From NCBI GenBank assembly GCA_036384915.1, contig DASVLJ010000071.1, positions 372,001 through 436,000 of the forward strand: 64,000 bases of DNA, read 5' to 3'. A program made the translations under genes and the position numbers. This DNA comes from PKWO01 sp036384915 (lineage in GTDB: Bacteria; Pseudomonadota; Gammaproteobacteria; Burkholderiales; Burkholderiaceae_D). A model generated the notes under the pieces. It ran no database searches and was not told where the DNA came from. It saw only the letters and a list, made by a program, of their open reading frames with translations. This document shows, in pieces, positions 9,318 to 17,722 of this stretch. Every line of letters begins with the position of its first letter. Positions within the stretch are counted from its first letter, which is position 1.

Positions 9318-11240
9318 TTATTGGAAGACGGCTACGAAGCCGCCATGTTTTTCGAGTTTGACCGTGACAGCCTTGCCGGATGCCAGCGTTGTTTGCGCAA
9401 AGCTGCGCTCGGTCGCGCCGTCGGTGATCAACTCACCCTGGCGCGAGCCGAGAAAGGAAAGATCGAGCTTCAAGGTCTTGGCGCCCTCTTCCGCGTTGAT
9501 TCCTGCTACGTACCATGTGTCGCCCGCGCGGCGCGCGATCACGGCGTATTTGCCCGGATAGCCGGCAACGAGACGGCTGTCGTCCCAATTGCGCGGCAGC
9601 GTCTGCAGGAAGTTTTTGACGTACTCCGGTGTCGTCGCCATGCCGGTGGGCGTTTCGGCGAAGTGCTGGATGCCCGACAGGAACAATACCGACTCGGCCA
9701 GCTCGAAGCCATTACTGGTGGTACGGCGGATGTTCGGGATATCGCCGAACACCATGGGCGTGAAATCCATCGGATCGAACAGGTTGCGCGCAAACGGCAG
9801 GATGGCGGCATGGCGCACCACGGCGTCTTCGTTGGCTTGCTCGAAGGTGGTGTATTCCAGTCCGCGCACCGCTTCCATCGTCATCAGGTTGGGCCAGGTA
9901 CGCTGCCAGCCGCGCGGCAGCGTCGCACCGTGAAAGTTGACCAGCAACCCGTTGTCCGCCGCATCGCGCAGGATGTCGAGGTAATAGCCGATCATCGATT
10001 TGCCGTCGCCGCCGAAGAAATCGACCTTCACGCCCTTGATGCCGATCTCGCGCAGCCGGGCGAATTCGGCCATGCGCTGCTCGTGCGTCAAGAGCTTGCT
10101 CTTGGGTGAATACTCGGTCTGGTTCCATGAGCCTGAGGAGTTGTACCAGAGCAGGATGCCGATATGCTTCGTTGCCGCATAGTCGACCAGTTCCTTGATC
10201 TTGTCGTAGCCGATCTTGCGATCCCAGTCGGCGTCGACCAAGGTGTAATCCCAATGCATCTCGGCAGCGTAATCGACGAATTGCTTTTGCACGTCGAATA
10301 CGGTGTAATCGTCTTTCAGCAGCGCCCAGCTCCATGAAGCATGGCCAGGCTTGATCAGCGCGAAATCGAAGGATTGTGCCGGTGCGGCCAGGTCCGTGCC
10401 CAGCGTGGACTGCGTCAGCGTCGCAAGCGAACCGAGCGCGATGATGCGCCAGGGCGAAGTCAGCGCGCCGTCGGTCTCGGCCAACAAGGCGCCATCCGGC
10501 AATACCTCGGCCGGCATCGGCGTGCCGATGCGATACACGCCGCCGGACGAATCGGCTTGCAGGCGCGAGGCCTGCCAGCTGCCGTCCATGTTCGCTTCGG
10601 TCAATGCAACCCAGGTGTCGCCGCTATGGAACAAGGCGGGGAACACCCACCCCGCAGGCGAAGGCGAAGGCCGGCCGACGGGAATATCGGCCTGGTAATA
10701 CTCTTCATAAGAGGGATTGGTATTTTTCCAACCGGTCTGCGCCACGGCAATCGGCTGAAGCCAGGCGTGCGTGCGGCGCTCGAAGGGATAGGAGGTGGCT
10801 TCGTGCAGCAGCAGCTTGTGCGGCGTGGCAGGTTCCGCGACGACGTAGCGGAAGGCCGCGCCATCGGCCGATACGCGCAACGCCACGTCCATCTTCTGGC
10901 CCCGAACGTTCGAGACGGTGTAGCGGCGTTCGTTGGCTGCGACGTGGATGTCGCGCTTCTTGCCGACCATCATGCTGTAGTCGTCTTCGATGCGTTCCGC
11001 ATCGGTGACGGTATCGATCTTCAGCGCATGTTCCAGATCGATACCTTGCAGATTCAATCCAAGCTGGCCGTCGCGGATTACGGGTTTACCGTCGCGAAAT
11101 ACCGAATAACGCAGCGAGCCATCGCGAGCCATGTGCAAATCGGCGCGCACGCGATGATCGGGACTGTCCACGTACGGTGCCGCAAACGCATGGCCGCAAA
11201 GCGGCGCCAAGAGACATGCGAACAAGTGCCTTATCTTCAT
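9318..11240 (-). CDS. GH97 glycosidase, retaining type
   Basis: This 640-residue protein has a signal peptide ending AFA (about 1-20). It has the GH97 plan of an N-terminal beta-sandwich (25-280), a central TIM barrel (290-560) and a C-terminal beta domain. The barrel has GVKVDFFGGDGK with D407 where retaining GH97 enzymes keep their nucleophile; inverting members lack it. E456 (TMEAVRGLEY) is a candidate acid/base. Retaining GH97 enzymes include alpha-galactosidases and a beta-L-arabinopyranosidase, which act on the same bond geometry. In this locus arabinopyranosidase or arabinogalactan debranching is the more attractive role, but this is inference. A 96-bp gap separates it from the SDR gene, with no promoter that I recognise. 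Confidence 0.88.
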   Translation of the reverse strand: MKIRHLFACLLAPLCGHAFAAPYVDSPDHRVRADLHMARDGSLRYSVFRDGKPVIRDGQLGLNLQGIDLEHALKIDTVTDAERIEDDYSMMVGKKRDIHVAANERRYTVSNVRGQKMDVALRVSADGAAFRYVVAEPATPHKLLLHEATSYPFERRTHAWLQPIAVAQTGWKNTNPSYEEYYQADIPVGRPSPSPAGWVFPALFHSGDTWVALTEANMDGSWQASRLQADSSGGVYRIGTPMPAEVLPDGALLAETDGALTSPWRIIALGSLATLTQSTLGTDLAAPAQSFDFALIKPGHASWSWALLKDDYTVFDVQKQFVDYAAEMHWDYTLVDADWDRKIGYDKIKELVDYAATKHIGILLWYNSSGSWNQTEYSPKSKLLTHEQRMAEFARLREIGIKGVKVDFFGGDGKSMIGYYLDILRDAADNGLLVNFHGATLPRGWQRTWPNLMTMEAVRGLEYTTFEQANEDAVVRHAAILPFARNLFDPMDFTPMVFGDIPNIRRTTSNGFELAESVLFLSGIQHFAETPTGMATTPEYVKNFLQTLPRNWDDSRLVAGYPGKYAVIARRAGDTWYVAGINAEEGAKTLKLDLSFLGSRQGELITDGATERSFAQTTLASGKAVTVKLEKHGGFVAVFQ

Positions 11241-11336
11241 GCATCCATCCAGACTGTTTTTGCGGACAAAAGAGACCCATCTGTCCCGTCGCGGCGCGGT
11301 GAGACAGCTTATCGGTTCAAAAATGTCGACCGGTCT

Positions 11337-12104
11337 TTAGGTCCAGCCGGCGTCCACCACGAAATCCTGCGCCGTGCACATCGCGCCGTCGTCCGAGGCA
11401 AGGAACAGCACCATTGCGGCGATATGACTGGGCATCAGTTTGCCCGGCAGGCACTGGTTGCGCTTGATTTCCACCTCGGCCGCCTCGTCCACCCACAGGT
11501 CGATCTGACGCTGGGTCATGACCCAACCCGGCGTCACGGTGTTGACGCGGATGCCGTGCGCACCGAACTCGCGCGCCAAACCACGCGTCAAACCCACCAC
11601 GGCGGCCTTGGACGTGGCATAGACCGGGTAGCCTGCCGCCTTGATGTGGTAAGAAATCGAGCTGACGTTGATGATGGAACCACCGCCCTTGCGCTTCATG
11701 CCTTCCAGCACAGCCTGGCAGGTGAAGAACATCGGACGCTGGTTGATGGCGATGCGCTCGTTCCAGTAATCGACACTGACCTCGGCGGTCTCGTGGCGCT
11801 GGTCGTTGGCGGCGTTGTTGACGAGCACGTCGAAGTCGCCGATCTGGGCGGCGATCTCCTTCATCGCCGCCTGCAAGGCGGGAATGTCGGTAATGTCGCA
11901 GCGGCGGAACACCGGCGTGGGCAAGCCGGCATCGGCCAACCTGCGGCACAATGCTTCGCTGGCATCCGCGGCGATATCGACAAAACCAACGCGAGCGCCT
12001 TGTGCAGCGAAAGCGGCAACGATCTCTTCGCCGATGCCGCTGCCGCCGCCCGTGACGAAAACGCTTCTACCGGCAAGGCTGCCGTATTGAGTTGAAGAAG
12101 TCAT
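11337..12104 (-). CDS. SDR sugar 1-dehydrogenase, probable L-arabinose dehydrogenase
   Basis: This 255-residue short-chain dehydrogenase has cofactor motif TGGGSGIG (residues 18-25), NNAA, and catalytic S149, Y162 and K166 (YATSK). In context it should oxidise L-arabinose (or D-galactose) at C1 to the lactone, the first step of the oxidative pathway. The next enzymes, lactonase, dehydratase, AraD1 protein and semialdehyde dehydrogenase, are all encoded nearby. The ATG at 12104 is preferred; a TTG overlapping the upstream stop would add eight residues with no better ribosome site. Which pentose or hexose it prefers cannot be decided from sequence. Confidence 0.85.
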   Translation of the reverse strand: MTSSTQYGSLAGRSVFVTGGGSGIGEEIVAAFAAQGARVGFVDIAADASEALCRRLADAGLPTPVFRRCDITDIPALQAAMKEIAAQIGDFDVLVNNAANDQRHETAEVSVDYWNERIAINQRPMFFTCQAVLEGMKRKGGGSIINVSSISYHIKAAGYPVYATSKAAVVGLTRGLAREFGAHGIRVNTVTPGWVMTQRQIDLWVDEAAEVEIKRNQCLPGKLMPSHIAAMVLFLASDDGAMCTAQDFVVDAGWT

Positions 12105-12124
12105 GCTATCCGTACCGTATCTAG

Positions 12125-13696
12125 TCAAGTTTTGCCCAGCGCGCCGTCGCGGCGGCGCCAGACCCCAGCCGTATTATCGTCTTTCAGCACGGCAGGCAAC
12201 AATGCCTGCGGCAGATTCTGGTAGCACACCGGGCGCAGAAAGCGCGAAATCGCTGCTGTGCCGACCGACGTGCTGCGGCCGTCCGAAGTTGCCGGAAACG
12301 GCCCGCCGTGTACCATGGCGCTCGTCACTTCCACGCCGGTGGGGAAGCCGTTGGCCAGGATGCGGCCGACCTTGCGCTCCAGGATGGGCAGCAGGCCGGC
12401 GGCAATTTCCACGTCTTGCTCGTCGAGCAGCAGGGTCGCCGTCAATTGCCCTTCCAGGCTCTCGGCGATGGCGCGCATCTGCGCCGCATCCTCGCAGGCG
12501 ATGAACAGCGATGCCGGACCGAACATTTCCTCGCGCATGGCATGGTTGGCCAGGAAGTCCTTCCCGGCAGTCATGAACAGGGCATGGCCGCCCTTGCCAA
12601 CGCCATGCACCGGTTGGTTCAGCGACTTCACCGCGTCCTGCCCGGCCAATTGCGCCACGTTGCGCACATAGCTCTCGGCGATGCCTGGCGTCAGCATGGT
12701 GCCAGGCTGGGTATCGGCCAGCGCAGCCAGCGCCAGTTCGGCAAAACGTTCGAATTCGGCGCTACGCAAGCCCAGCACCAGGCCGGGATTGGTGCAGAAC
12801 TGTCCCACGCCCAGCGTCAGCGAGGCGGCGAAACCCTTGGCCAATTCTTCTTTGCGGTTCGCCACTGCATGGGGCAGCAGGAACACCGGATTGATGCTGC
12901 TCATTTCGGCATACACGGGAATCGGCTGCGGACGCGCCGCGGCCACGGCCATCAAGGCTTGCCCGCCCTGGCGCGAGCCGGTGAAGCCGACCGCCTGGAT
13001 CGCCGGATGGCGCACCAGCGCCTGCCCCAGGCCATTGCCGGTACCCGTGAGCAGCGAAAACACGCCGGCCGGCAAACCGCATTGCTGCACGGCCTTGACG
13101 ATGGCGCGGCCTACCAGTTCGGACGTGCCGGGGTGGCCCGAATGCGCCTTCAGCACGACAGGGCAACCGGCGGCAAACGCCGAAGCCGTATCGCCGCCGG
13201 CGACTGAAAACGCGAGCGGGAAATTGCTCGCCGCGAACACGGCCACGGGGCCGAGGCCGATCAAGCGCAGGCGCAAATCGGGCTTGGGCGGCAGGCGCTC
13301 CGGCAAGGCGCTGTCGATACGCGCATCGCACCACGATCCTTCGCGCAACAACTCGGCAAACATTTTCAACTGGTTGACGGTGCGGCCGCGCTCGCCTTCG
13401 ATGCGCGCGCGCGGCAAACCGGTTTCCGCCATGGCGCGCACGACCAGATCGTCGCCGAGGGCCATGATCTGCTCCGCCACGGTATCGAGGAAACGCGCGC
13501 GTTCGTGATCGGGCAAGGCACGGAAGGTATCGAACGCCTGTTGCGCCAGGGTACAAGCCTGGTCGATCTGCTCGGTATCGACGGCGAAGAACAGCGGTTC
13601 CAGCTTTTCGCGTTTGGCCGGGTCGAAGGCCTGGGACGAATTGCCCTTGCCGCGCACTTCCGCGCCGCCGATCAAGGCATGGCCGGTGATATTCAT
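12125..13696 (-). CDS. Aldehyde dehydrogenase, probable 2-oxoglutarate semialdehyde dehydrogenase
   Basis: This 523-residue aldehyde dehydrogenase would oxidise 2-oxoglutarate semialdehyde to 2-oxoglutarate, the last step of the non-phosphorylating L-arabinose route. It has catalytic C301 (GVGQFCTNPG), general base E264 (VYAEMSS) and cofactor segment GFTGSRQGG. The GQFCTNPG form with the long N-terminal arm resembles the KGSADH/AldH-of-sugar-acid group rather than betaine or acetaldehyde enzymes. The start at 13696 overlaps the AraD1 stop in an ATGA junction. The long upstream in-frame extension runs inside that gene and is rejected. Confidence 0.88.
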   Translation of the reverse strand: MNITGHALIGGAEVRGKGNSSQAFDPAKREKLEPLFFAVDTEQIDQACTLAQQAFDTFRALPDHERARFLDTVAEQIMALGDDLVVRAMAETGLPRARIEGERGRTVNQLKMFAELLREGSWCDARIDSALPERLPPKPDLRLRLIGLGPVAVFAASNFPLAFSVAGGDTASAFAAGCPVVLKAHSGHPGTSELVGRAIVKAVQQCGLPAGVFSLLTGTGNGLGQALVRHPAIQAVGFTGSRQGGQALMAVAAARPQPIPVYAEMSSINPVFLLPHAVANRKEELAKGFAASLTLGVGQFCTNPGLVLGLRSAEFERFAELALAALADTQPGTMLTPGIAESYVRNVAQLAGQDAVKSLNQPVHGVGKGGHALFMTAGKDFLANHAMREEMFGPASLFIACEDAAQMRAIAESLEGQLTATLLLDEQDVEIAAGLLPILERKVGRILANGFPTGVEVTSAMVHGGPFPATSDGRSTSVGTAAISRFLRPVCYQNLPQALLPAVLKDDNTAGVWRRRDGALGKT

Positions 13697-14685
13697 AGGG
13701 GTTTCACTTTCTCGAAAACGGTTGGTGCCACGGCAAGGCGGTTGCGCAAGGCCGGGCCGAAGGCCTGCGCCTCGATCTCGAAGGTTTCGCCGGGCTGCAC
13801 GGAGATGCCGTCGGCAAAACTCAGTGTCGCGGTGCCGAAGAAATGGATGTGCACGTCGCCCGGGCGGCAGAACAGGCCGTATTTGAAATGGTGGTATTCC
13901 AGGTTGGCGATCGTGTGGGACATGTTTTGTTCGCCGCTGAGAAAAGGCTTTTCCCAACGCACCTTGCCGGCCGCATCGCGCACGCGCGAAGTACCAGCGA
14001 TGTGGGCGGGCAATTCGCCCACCAAGAGCGCGGGGCCGAGGCCGCACATGCGCAGCTTGGAATGGGCCAGGTAGAGGTAATTCTGCCGCTCGGTCACGTG
14101 GTCGGAAAACTCGTTGCCGATGGCATAGCCGAGACGGCAAGGTACGCCGTCGTCGCCGATCACGTAGAGGCCGGCGATCTCGGGTTCTTCGCCGCCGTCG
14201 AGCGCGAAATCTGGCATGGTCAGCGCCTGCTCCGATGCGGCGACGATGGAACCGTCGCCCTTGTAAAACCATTCCGGCTGTACGCCAACGCTGCCCGCTT
14301 CGGGCTTGCCGCCTTCCACACCCATGCGGAACATCTTCATGCTGTCGCTCAGGCTCTCGACGTCGCCGCCGATCTTCTTGTGCATGGCATCGCGCGTGTC
14401 GGCGCTGCCGAGATGCGTCAGACCGGTGCCGGTTACGTGGCTATGCGCCGGATCGGCATGATCGAGCGGCGGCAGCAGGCGTCCGGCACTGGCCACCTCC
14501 TCGAAAGAGTGCGTTTCGCCCGATACGGCCTTCTGCGCCAGTTGCGCAAAGCCTTGCGACGTGCGCATCGCCTCCTGCGCCAGCGCGTAGGTGGTGCCAA
14601 ATCCTTCGAGCGCACGCAAGGTGTCGCCTTCGAGGATGCCGACGCGGCGTACGCCGCTCTGGCTTAAGAATTGAACGAGTAACAT
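13693..14685 (-). CDS. AraD1/GguC family protein (FAH-like), probable 2-keto-3-deoxypentonate dehydratase
   Basis: This 330-residue protein belongs to the AraD1/GguC group, FAH-fold proteins found with sugar-acid and arabinose transport genes. Expected acidic and histidine metal ligands are present around residues 275-290, where HIHFFGTATLSF resembles the family core. Its place between the arabonate dehydratase and semialdehyde dehydrogenase implies that it turns 2-keto-3-deoxy-L-arabonate into 2-oxoglutarate semialdehyde, a job usually done by a DHDPS-type AraD that is not seen here. The start at 14685 follows a strong GGAGG site, and the upstream 26-codon extension is rejected. Family is fairly sure; exact reaction is inference. 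Confidence 0.8.
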   Translation of the reverse strand: MLLVQFLSQSGVRRVGILEGDTLRALEGFGTTYALAQEAMRTSQGFAQLAQKAVSGETHSFEEVASAGRLLPPLDHADPAHSHVTGTGLTHLGSADTRDAMHKKIGGDVESLSDSMKMFRMGVEGGKPEAGSVGVQPEWFYKGDGSIVAASEQALTMPDFALDGGEEPEIAGLYVIGDDGVPCRLGYAIGNEFSDHVTERQNYLYLAHSKLRMCGLGPALLVGELPAHIAGTSRVRDAAGKVRWEKPFLSGEQNMSHTIANLEYHHFKYGLFCRPGDVHIHFFGTATLSFADGISVQPGETFEIEAQAFGPALRNRLAVAPTVFEKVKPL

Positions 14686-14695
14686 GCTGCCTCCA

Positions 14696-16438
14696 TCAAT
14701 GCGAATGCTTGGGTACGGCCGAGCCGCGGCTGCCGACCAGGAAATCGAAGTCGCAGCCTTCATCCGCCTGCAACACGTGATCGATATAGAGCTGCTGGTA
14801 GCCGCTCTTCGGGCCTGACTCCATGGCCGCGGCGCGCTCCTTCAGGCGCTGCGCCATTTCCTCGTCGCTGATCTCGACCGACAGCGAGCCGTTGCGGCAA
14901 TCGAGCGCAATCCAGTCGCCGTCGCGCACCGCGCCCAGCGGACCGCCCGCCATCGCTTCCGGCGCCACGTGCAGCACCACGGTGCCGTAGGCGGTGCCGC
15001 TCATTCGCGCATCGGAAATGCGCACCATGTCCTTGATGCCCTGGGCCAGCAGCTTGGGAGGCAAGCCCATGTTGCCCACTTCGGCCATGCCGGGATAACC
15101 CTTGGGGCCGCAATTCTTCATCACCAGCACGGAATTGGCATCGACGTCGAGCTCGGGGTCGACGATGCGCTCCTTGTAATGCTCGAAATCCTCGAACACC
15201 ACGGCGCGGCCGCGGTGCTGCATCAGATGCGGCGAGGCAGCCGAAGGCTTCAACACCGCACCGCGCGGCGCGAGGTTGCCGCGCAAGATGCAGATGCCGC
15301 CATCTTCGATCAAGGGCTGGTCGAGCTTGCGGATCACTTCATCGTTGTAGATCGGCGCTTCCTGGCAGTTTTCCCACAGGCTCTTGCCATTGACGGTCAA
15401 GGCGTTCTTGTGCGGAATCAAGCCGCTTTCGCCGAGGCGGCGGATCGCGCCGGGCAAGCCGCCGGCGTAGTAGAACTCTTCCATCAGATAGCGGCCCGAA
15501 GGCATCAGGTCGACGATGGTCGGTGTGCCGCGCCCAATCGTGGTCCAGTCTTCCAGCTCGAGCGGCACGCCGATGCGGCCGGCGATGGCCTTCAAGTGGA
15601 TCACGGCATTGGTCGAACCGCCGATGGCGGCGTTGACGCGAATCGCGTTCTCGAATGCCTCGCGCGTGAGTACCTTGGACAGCTTCAGTTCTTCCCACAC
15701 CATTTCGACGATGCGGATGCCGGACATATGGGCCAGCACATAACGGCGCGCATCGACTGCGGGAATCGCGGCATTGTGCGGCAGCGTGGTGCCGAGCGCT
15801 TCAGCCATGCAGGCCATGGTCGAAGCCGTGCCCATGGTGTTGCACGTGCCGGCCGAGCGCGACATGCCCGATTCGGCCGACATGAATTGATGCATCGTGA
15901 TGCTGCCGGCCTTGACCGCCTCGTGCAACTGCCACACGGCCGTGCCGGAACCGATATCCTTGCCGTCGAGCTTGCCGTTCAACATCGGGCCACCGCTGAC
16001 GACGATGGTGGGAATGTCGCAGCTGGCCGCGCCCATCAATAGCGCCGGCGTAGTCTTGTCGCAGCCGACCAGCAGCACCACCGCGTCCATCGGATTGCCG
16101 CGGATCGATTCCTCGACGTCCATGCTGGCGAGGTTGCGCGTCAACATGGCGGTGGGGCGCAGATTGGATTCGCCGTTGGAAAAAACCGGGAATTCGACGG
16201 GGAAGCCGCCTGCTTCGAGAATGCCGCGCTTGACGTGCTCGGCGAGCTTGCGGAAATGGGCGTTGCAGGGAGTCAGTTCAGACCAGGTATTGCAAATGCC
16301 GATGATGGGCTTGCCCTGGAATTCATGATCGGGAATTCCCTGGTTCTTCATCCAGCTGCGATACATGAAACCGTTCTTGTCCTGGGTGCCGAACCACTGG
16401 GCGGAGCGTAATGCGACTTTCTTCTTGGTGTCTGACAT
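14696..16438 (-). CDS. IlvD/Edd family sugar-acid dehydratase, probable L-arabonate dehydratase
   Basis: This 580-residue iron-sulfur dehydratase would convert L-arabonate to 2-keto-3-deoxy-L-arabonate. Cysteines C58 (ELTPCN), C126 (VGCDKT) and C199 (AGTCNT) match the spacing of the [2Fe-2S] ligands of Rhizobium L-arabonate dehydratase. The SAESGMSRSAGTCNTMGTAS region is typical of the pentonate branch. It is the first gene of the long catabolic and glycosidase operon and lies 57 bp downstream of the inferred start site of promoter B. Its stop is 10 bp from the AraD1 start. D-xylonate and D-fuconate dehydratases look similar, so the substrate is set by context. Confidence 0.9.
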   Translation of the reverse strand: MSDTKKKVALRSAQWFGTQDKNGFMYRSWMKNQGIPDHEFQGKPIIGICNTWSELTPCNAHFRKLAEHVKRGILEAGGFPVEFPVFSNGESNLRPTAMLTRNLASMDVEESIRGNPMDAVVLLVGCDKTTPALLMGAASCDIPTIVVSGGPMLNGKLDGKDIGSGTAVWQLHEAVKAGSITMHQFMSAESGMSRSAGTCNTMGTASTMACMAEALGTTLPHNAAIPAVDARRYVLAHMSGIRIVEMVWEELKLSKVLTREAFENAIRVNAAIGGSTNAVIHLKAIAGRIGVPLELEDWTTIGRGTPTIVDLMPSGRYLMEEFYYAGGLPGAIRRLGESGLIPHKNALTVNGKSLWENCQEAPIYNDEVIRKLDQPLIEDGGICILRGNLAPRGAVLKPSAASPHLMQHRGRAVVFEDFEHYKERIVDPELDVDANSVLVMKNCGPKGYPGMAEVGNMGLPPKLLAQGIKDMVRISDARMSGTAYGTVVLHVAPEAMAGGPLGAVRDGDWIALDCRNGSLSVEISDEEMAQRLKERAAAMESGPKSGYQQLYIDHVLQADEGCDFDFLVGSRGSAVPKHSH

Positions 16439-16501
16439 GCCTTCCTCTATGTTCGATACGTGCCGCCGCTGCCGAAACTGCCGGCCGGCGCCGATAGAGG
16501 G

Positions 16502-16568
16502 ATACTAAATAAATCAACGATGTCAATCCAATGACTTTTTATTTTCCATTGATATCGAAACGGATATC
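16502..16568 (-). promoter_or_regulatory. Promoter and putative activator site B for the dehydratase-glycosidase operon
   Basis: On the minus strand the -35 is TTGGAT (16531-16526) and the -10 TAGTAT (16507-16502), with an 18-bp spacer. Nineteen bp upstream of the -35 begins a perfect inverted repeat, TTGATATC-N6-GATATCAA, whose GATATC cores are 16551-16556 and 16563-16568. This is the best of three copies of the motif. The centre is near -63 relative to the inferred transcription start, as for class I activation. Confidence 0.75.
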
Positions 16569-16677
16569 AAACAAAGAAAGCGGTAGCGATATGGAAGTGG
16601 GGACACAGCCCCAGCTTGATAGGGTTGCGTCGTAGGTGGTGCTGCGCGCACCCACCCTGCGGTTCCTTCTTGTGTAA

Positions 16678-16841
16678 CTAGTGTAGTGCTTCGTAATTAG
16701 AGGAATAAATGCGGCGAAGGATTTGCGTGCCAGGCAAGGCGCCAACCACAGCGATACCGAGGTATCGCGCGGATTGGCAACGCCGCATGGCGCGTAAAGA
16801 CTCGCTGCATTTGTTTCGATAATTGCGAAGCACTACACTAG
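16678..16841. repeat. 164-bp MITE-like palindromic element
   Basis: The element is bounded by near-perfect 22-bp inverted ends (20 of 22 match; TAGTGTAGTGCTTCG at the left, its complement at the right) and by CTAG on both sides, which may be a target duplication. Inside is a perfect hairpin with 8-bp arms (GCGATACC, GGTATCGC) near 16749-16766 and longer weak pairing. It has no coding capacity. Its right edge supplies the TAG stop of the lactonase gene. It separates that gene from promoter B and may also act as a transcription terminator. Confidence 0.75.
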
Positions 16842-17722
16842 GAAAGAGCGCCGAGAAAGCGCTGTTCAGGCAGGCCTTTAATGGCGCCAGCAGCCCACCC
16901 GAACACGCCGCCAGCCAAAGGCTGTGCCGCGCGTTCGGTCTCGCCCAACTCGCGCCACGCCGTGCTGGCATAGATGGTCGACAAATCCGGGCCGCCGAAG
17001 GTGACGCAAGAAGGCTGCGTCACGGGCAGGCCCAATACGCAATCGATGCTGCCGTCCGGCGCATGCCGCACCAGGCACGAACCGCCCCAGCGTGCATTCC
17101 ACAGATAGCCTTCGGCATCGACGGTCGAGCCGTCGGGCGCGCCGGTTTCCTGGCGCAGGTCCGCGAAAACACGCAGATTCGCTATCCTGCCATCCACGCC
17201 GTAATCGCAGCAATGGATGATTTTTTGCGGCGAATCGCACCAATACATGGTGCCGCCATCCGGGCTGAAGCAGATGCTGTTGGCGATGCCGACCTTGGGC
17301 AGCGGCAAGGCTTCAAGCTGAAGATCGCGGTTCAAACGATAGAATGCACCGACCGGCGCATGGTCGTGGTTTTGGTTGAAGGTACCGAAGACAAAGCGGC
17401 CTTGCCTGTCGCAACGCCCATCGTTGATGCGCGTGTTCAGCAAGCCGGGCTCGATCTCGCAAATTGTCGTCACCACGCGGCTGGAAAAACGAAAGGACGC
17501 CAGCCGCGATGCCAGGCCCAGCAGCAGGCAATCGTCATCCTGCGTCAGGGCGAAGCAACCCAGGCGTTCCGGCAGGCGCCAGCTTTGCGTCTTGCCCGTG
17601 CCAGGCGAATGCGCCCACAATCTTTCGCCCTGGATATCGGTCCACAACAACCGCGCCGTACGTTCGCACCAAAGTATGCACTCACCCAACTCGCAACGCG
17701 AATCGACGGTCAACTCCATCAT
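16838..17722 (-). CDS. SMP-30/gluconolactonase family sugar lactonase, probable L-arabinolactonase
   Basis: This 294-residue six-bladed propeller should hydrolyse L-arabinono-lactone to L-arabonate. Metal-ligand segments of the family are visible: E near residue 13 (CELGECILW), N in TRINDGRCD, N in GIANSICFSPDG, and D in APDGSTVDAEGYLW. It is the last gene of the receptor operon. Its ATG overlaps the epimerase stop (ATGA). Its own stop codon falls on the edge of a palindromic element, so the natural C-terminus may have ended at the same CTAG before insertion. The protein looks full length. Confidence 0.88.
   Translation of the reverse strand: MMELTVDSRCELGECILWCERTARLLWTDIQGERLWAHSPGTGKTQSWRLPERLGCFALTQDDDCLLLGLASRLASFRFSSRVVTTICEIEPGLLNTRINDGRCDRQGRFVFGTFNQNHDHAPVGAFYRLNRDLQLEALPLPKVGIANSICFSPDGGTMYWCDSPQKIIHCCDYGVDGRIANLRVFADLRQETGAPDGSTVDAEGYLWNARWGGSCLVRHAPDGSIDCVLGLPVTQPSCVTFGGPDLSTIYASTAWRELGETERAAQPLAGGVFGWAAGAIKGLPEQRFLGALS

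Noticed and set aside
12105..12128. A TTG start for the SDR overlapping the aldehyde dehydrogenase stop
   Set aside because: The ATG at 12104 gives the normal SDR N-terminus, and the extra eight residues add no family sequence.
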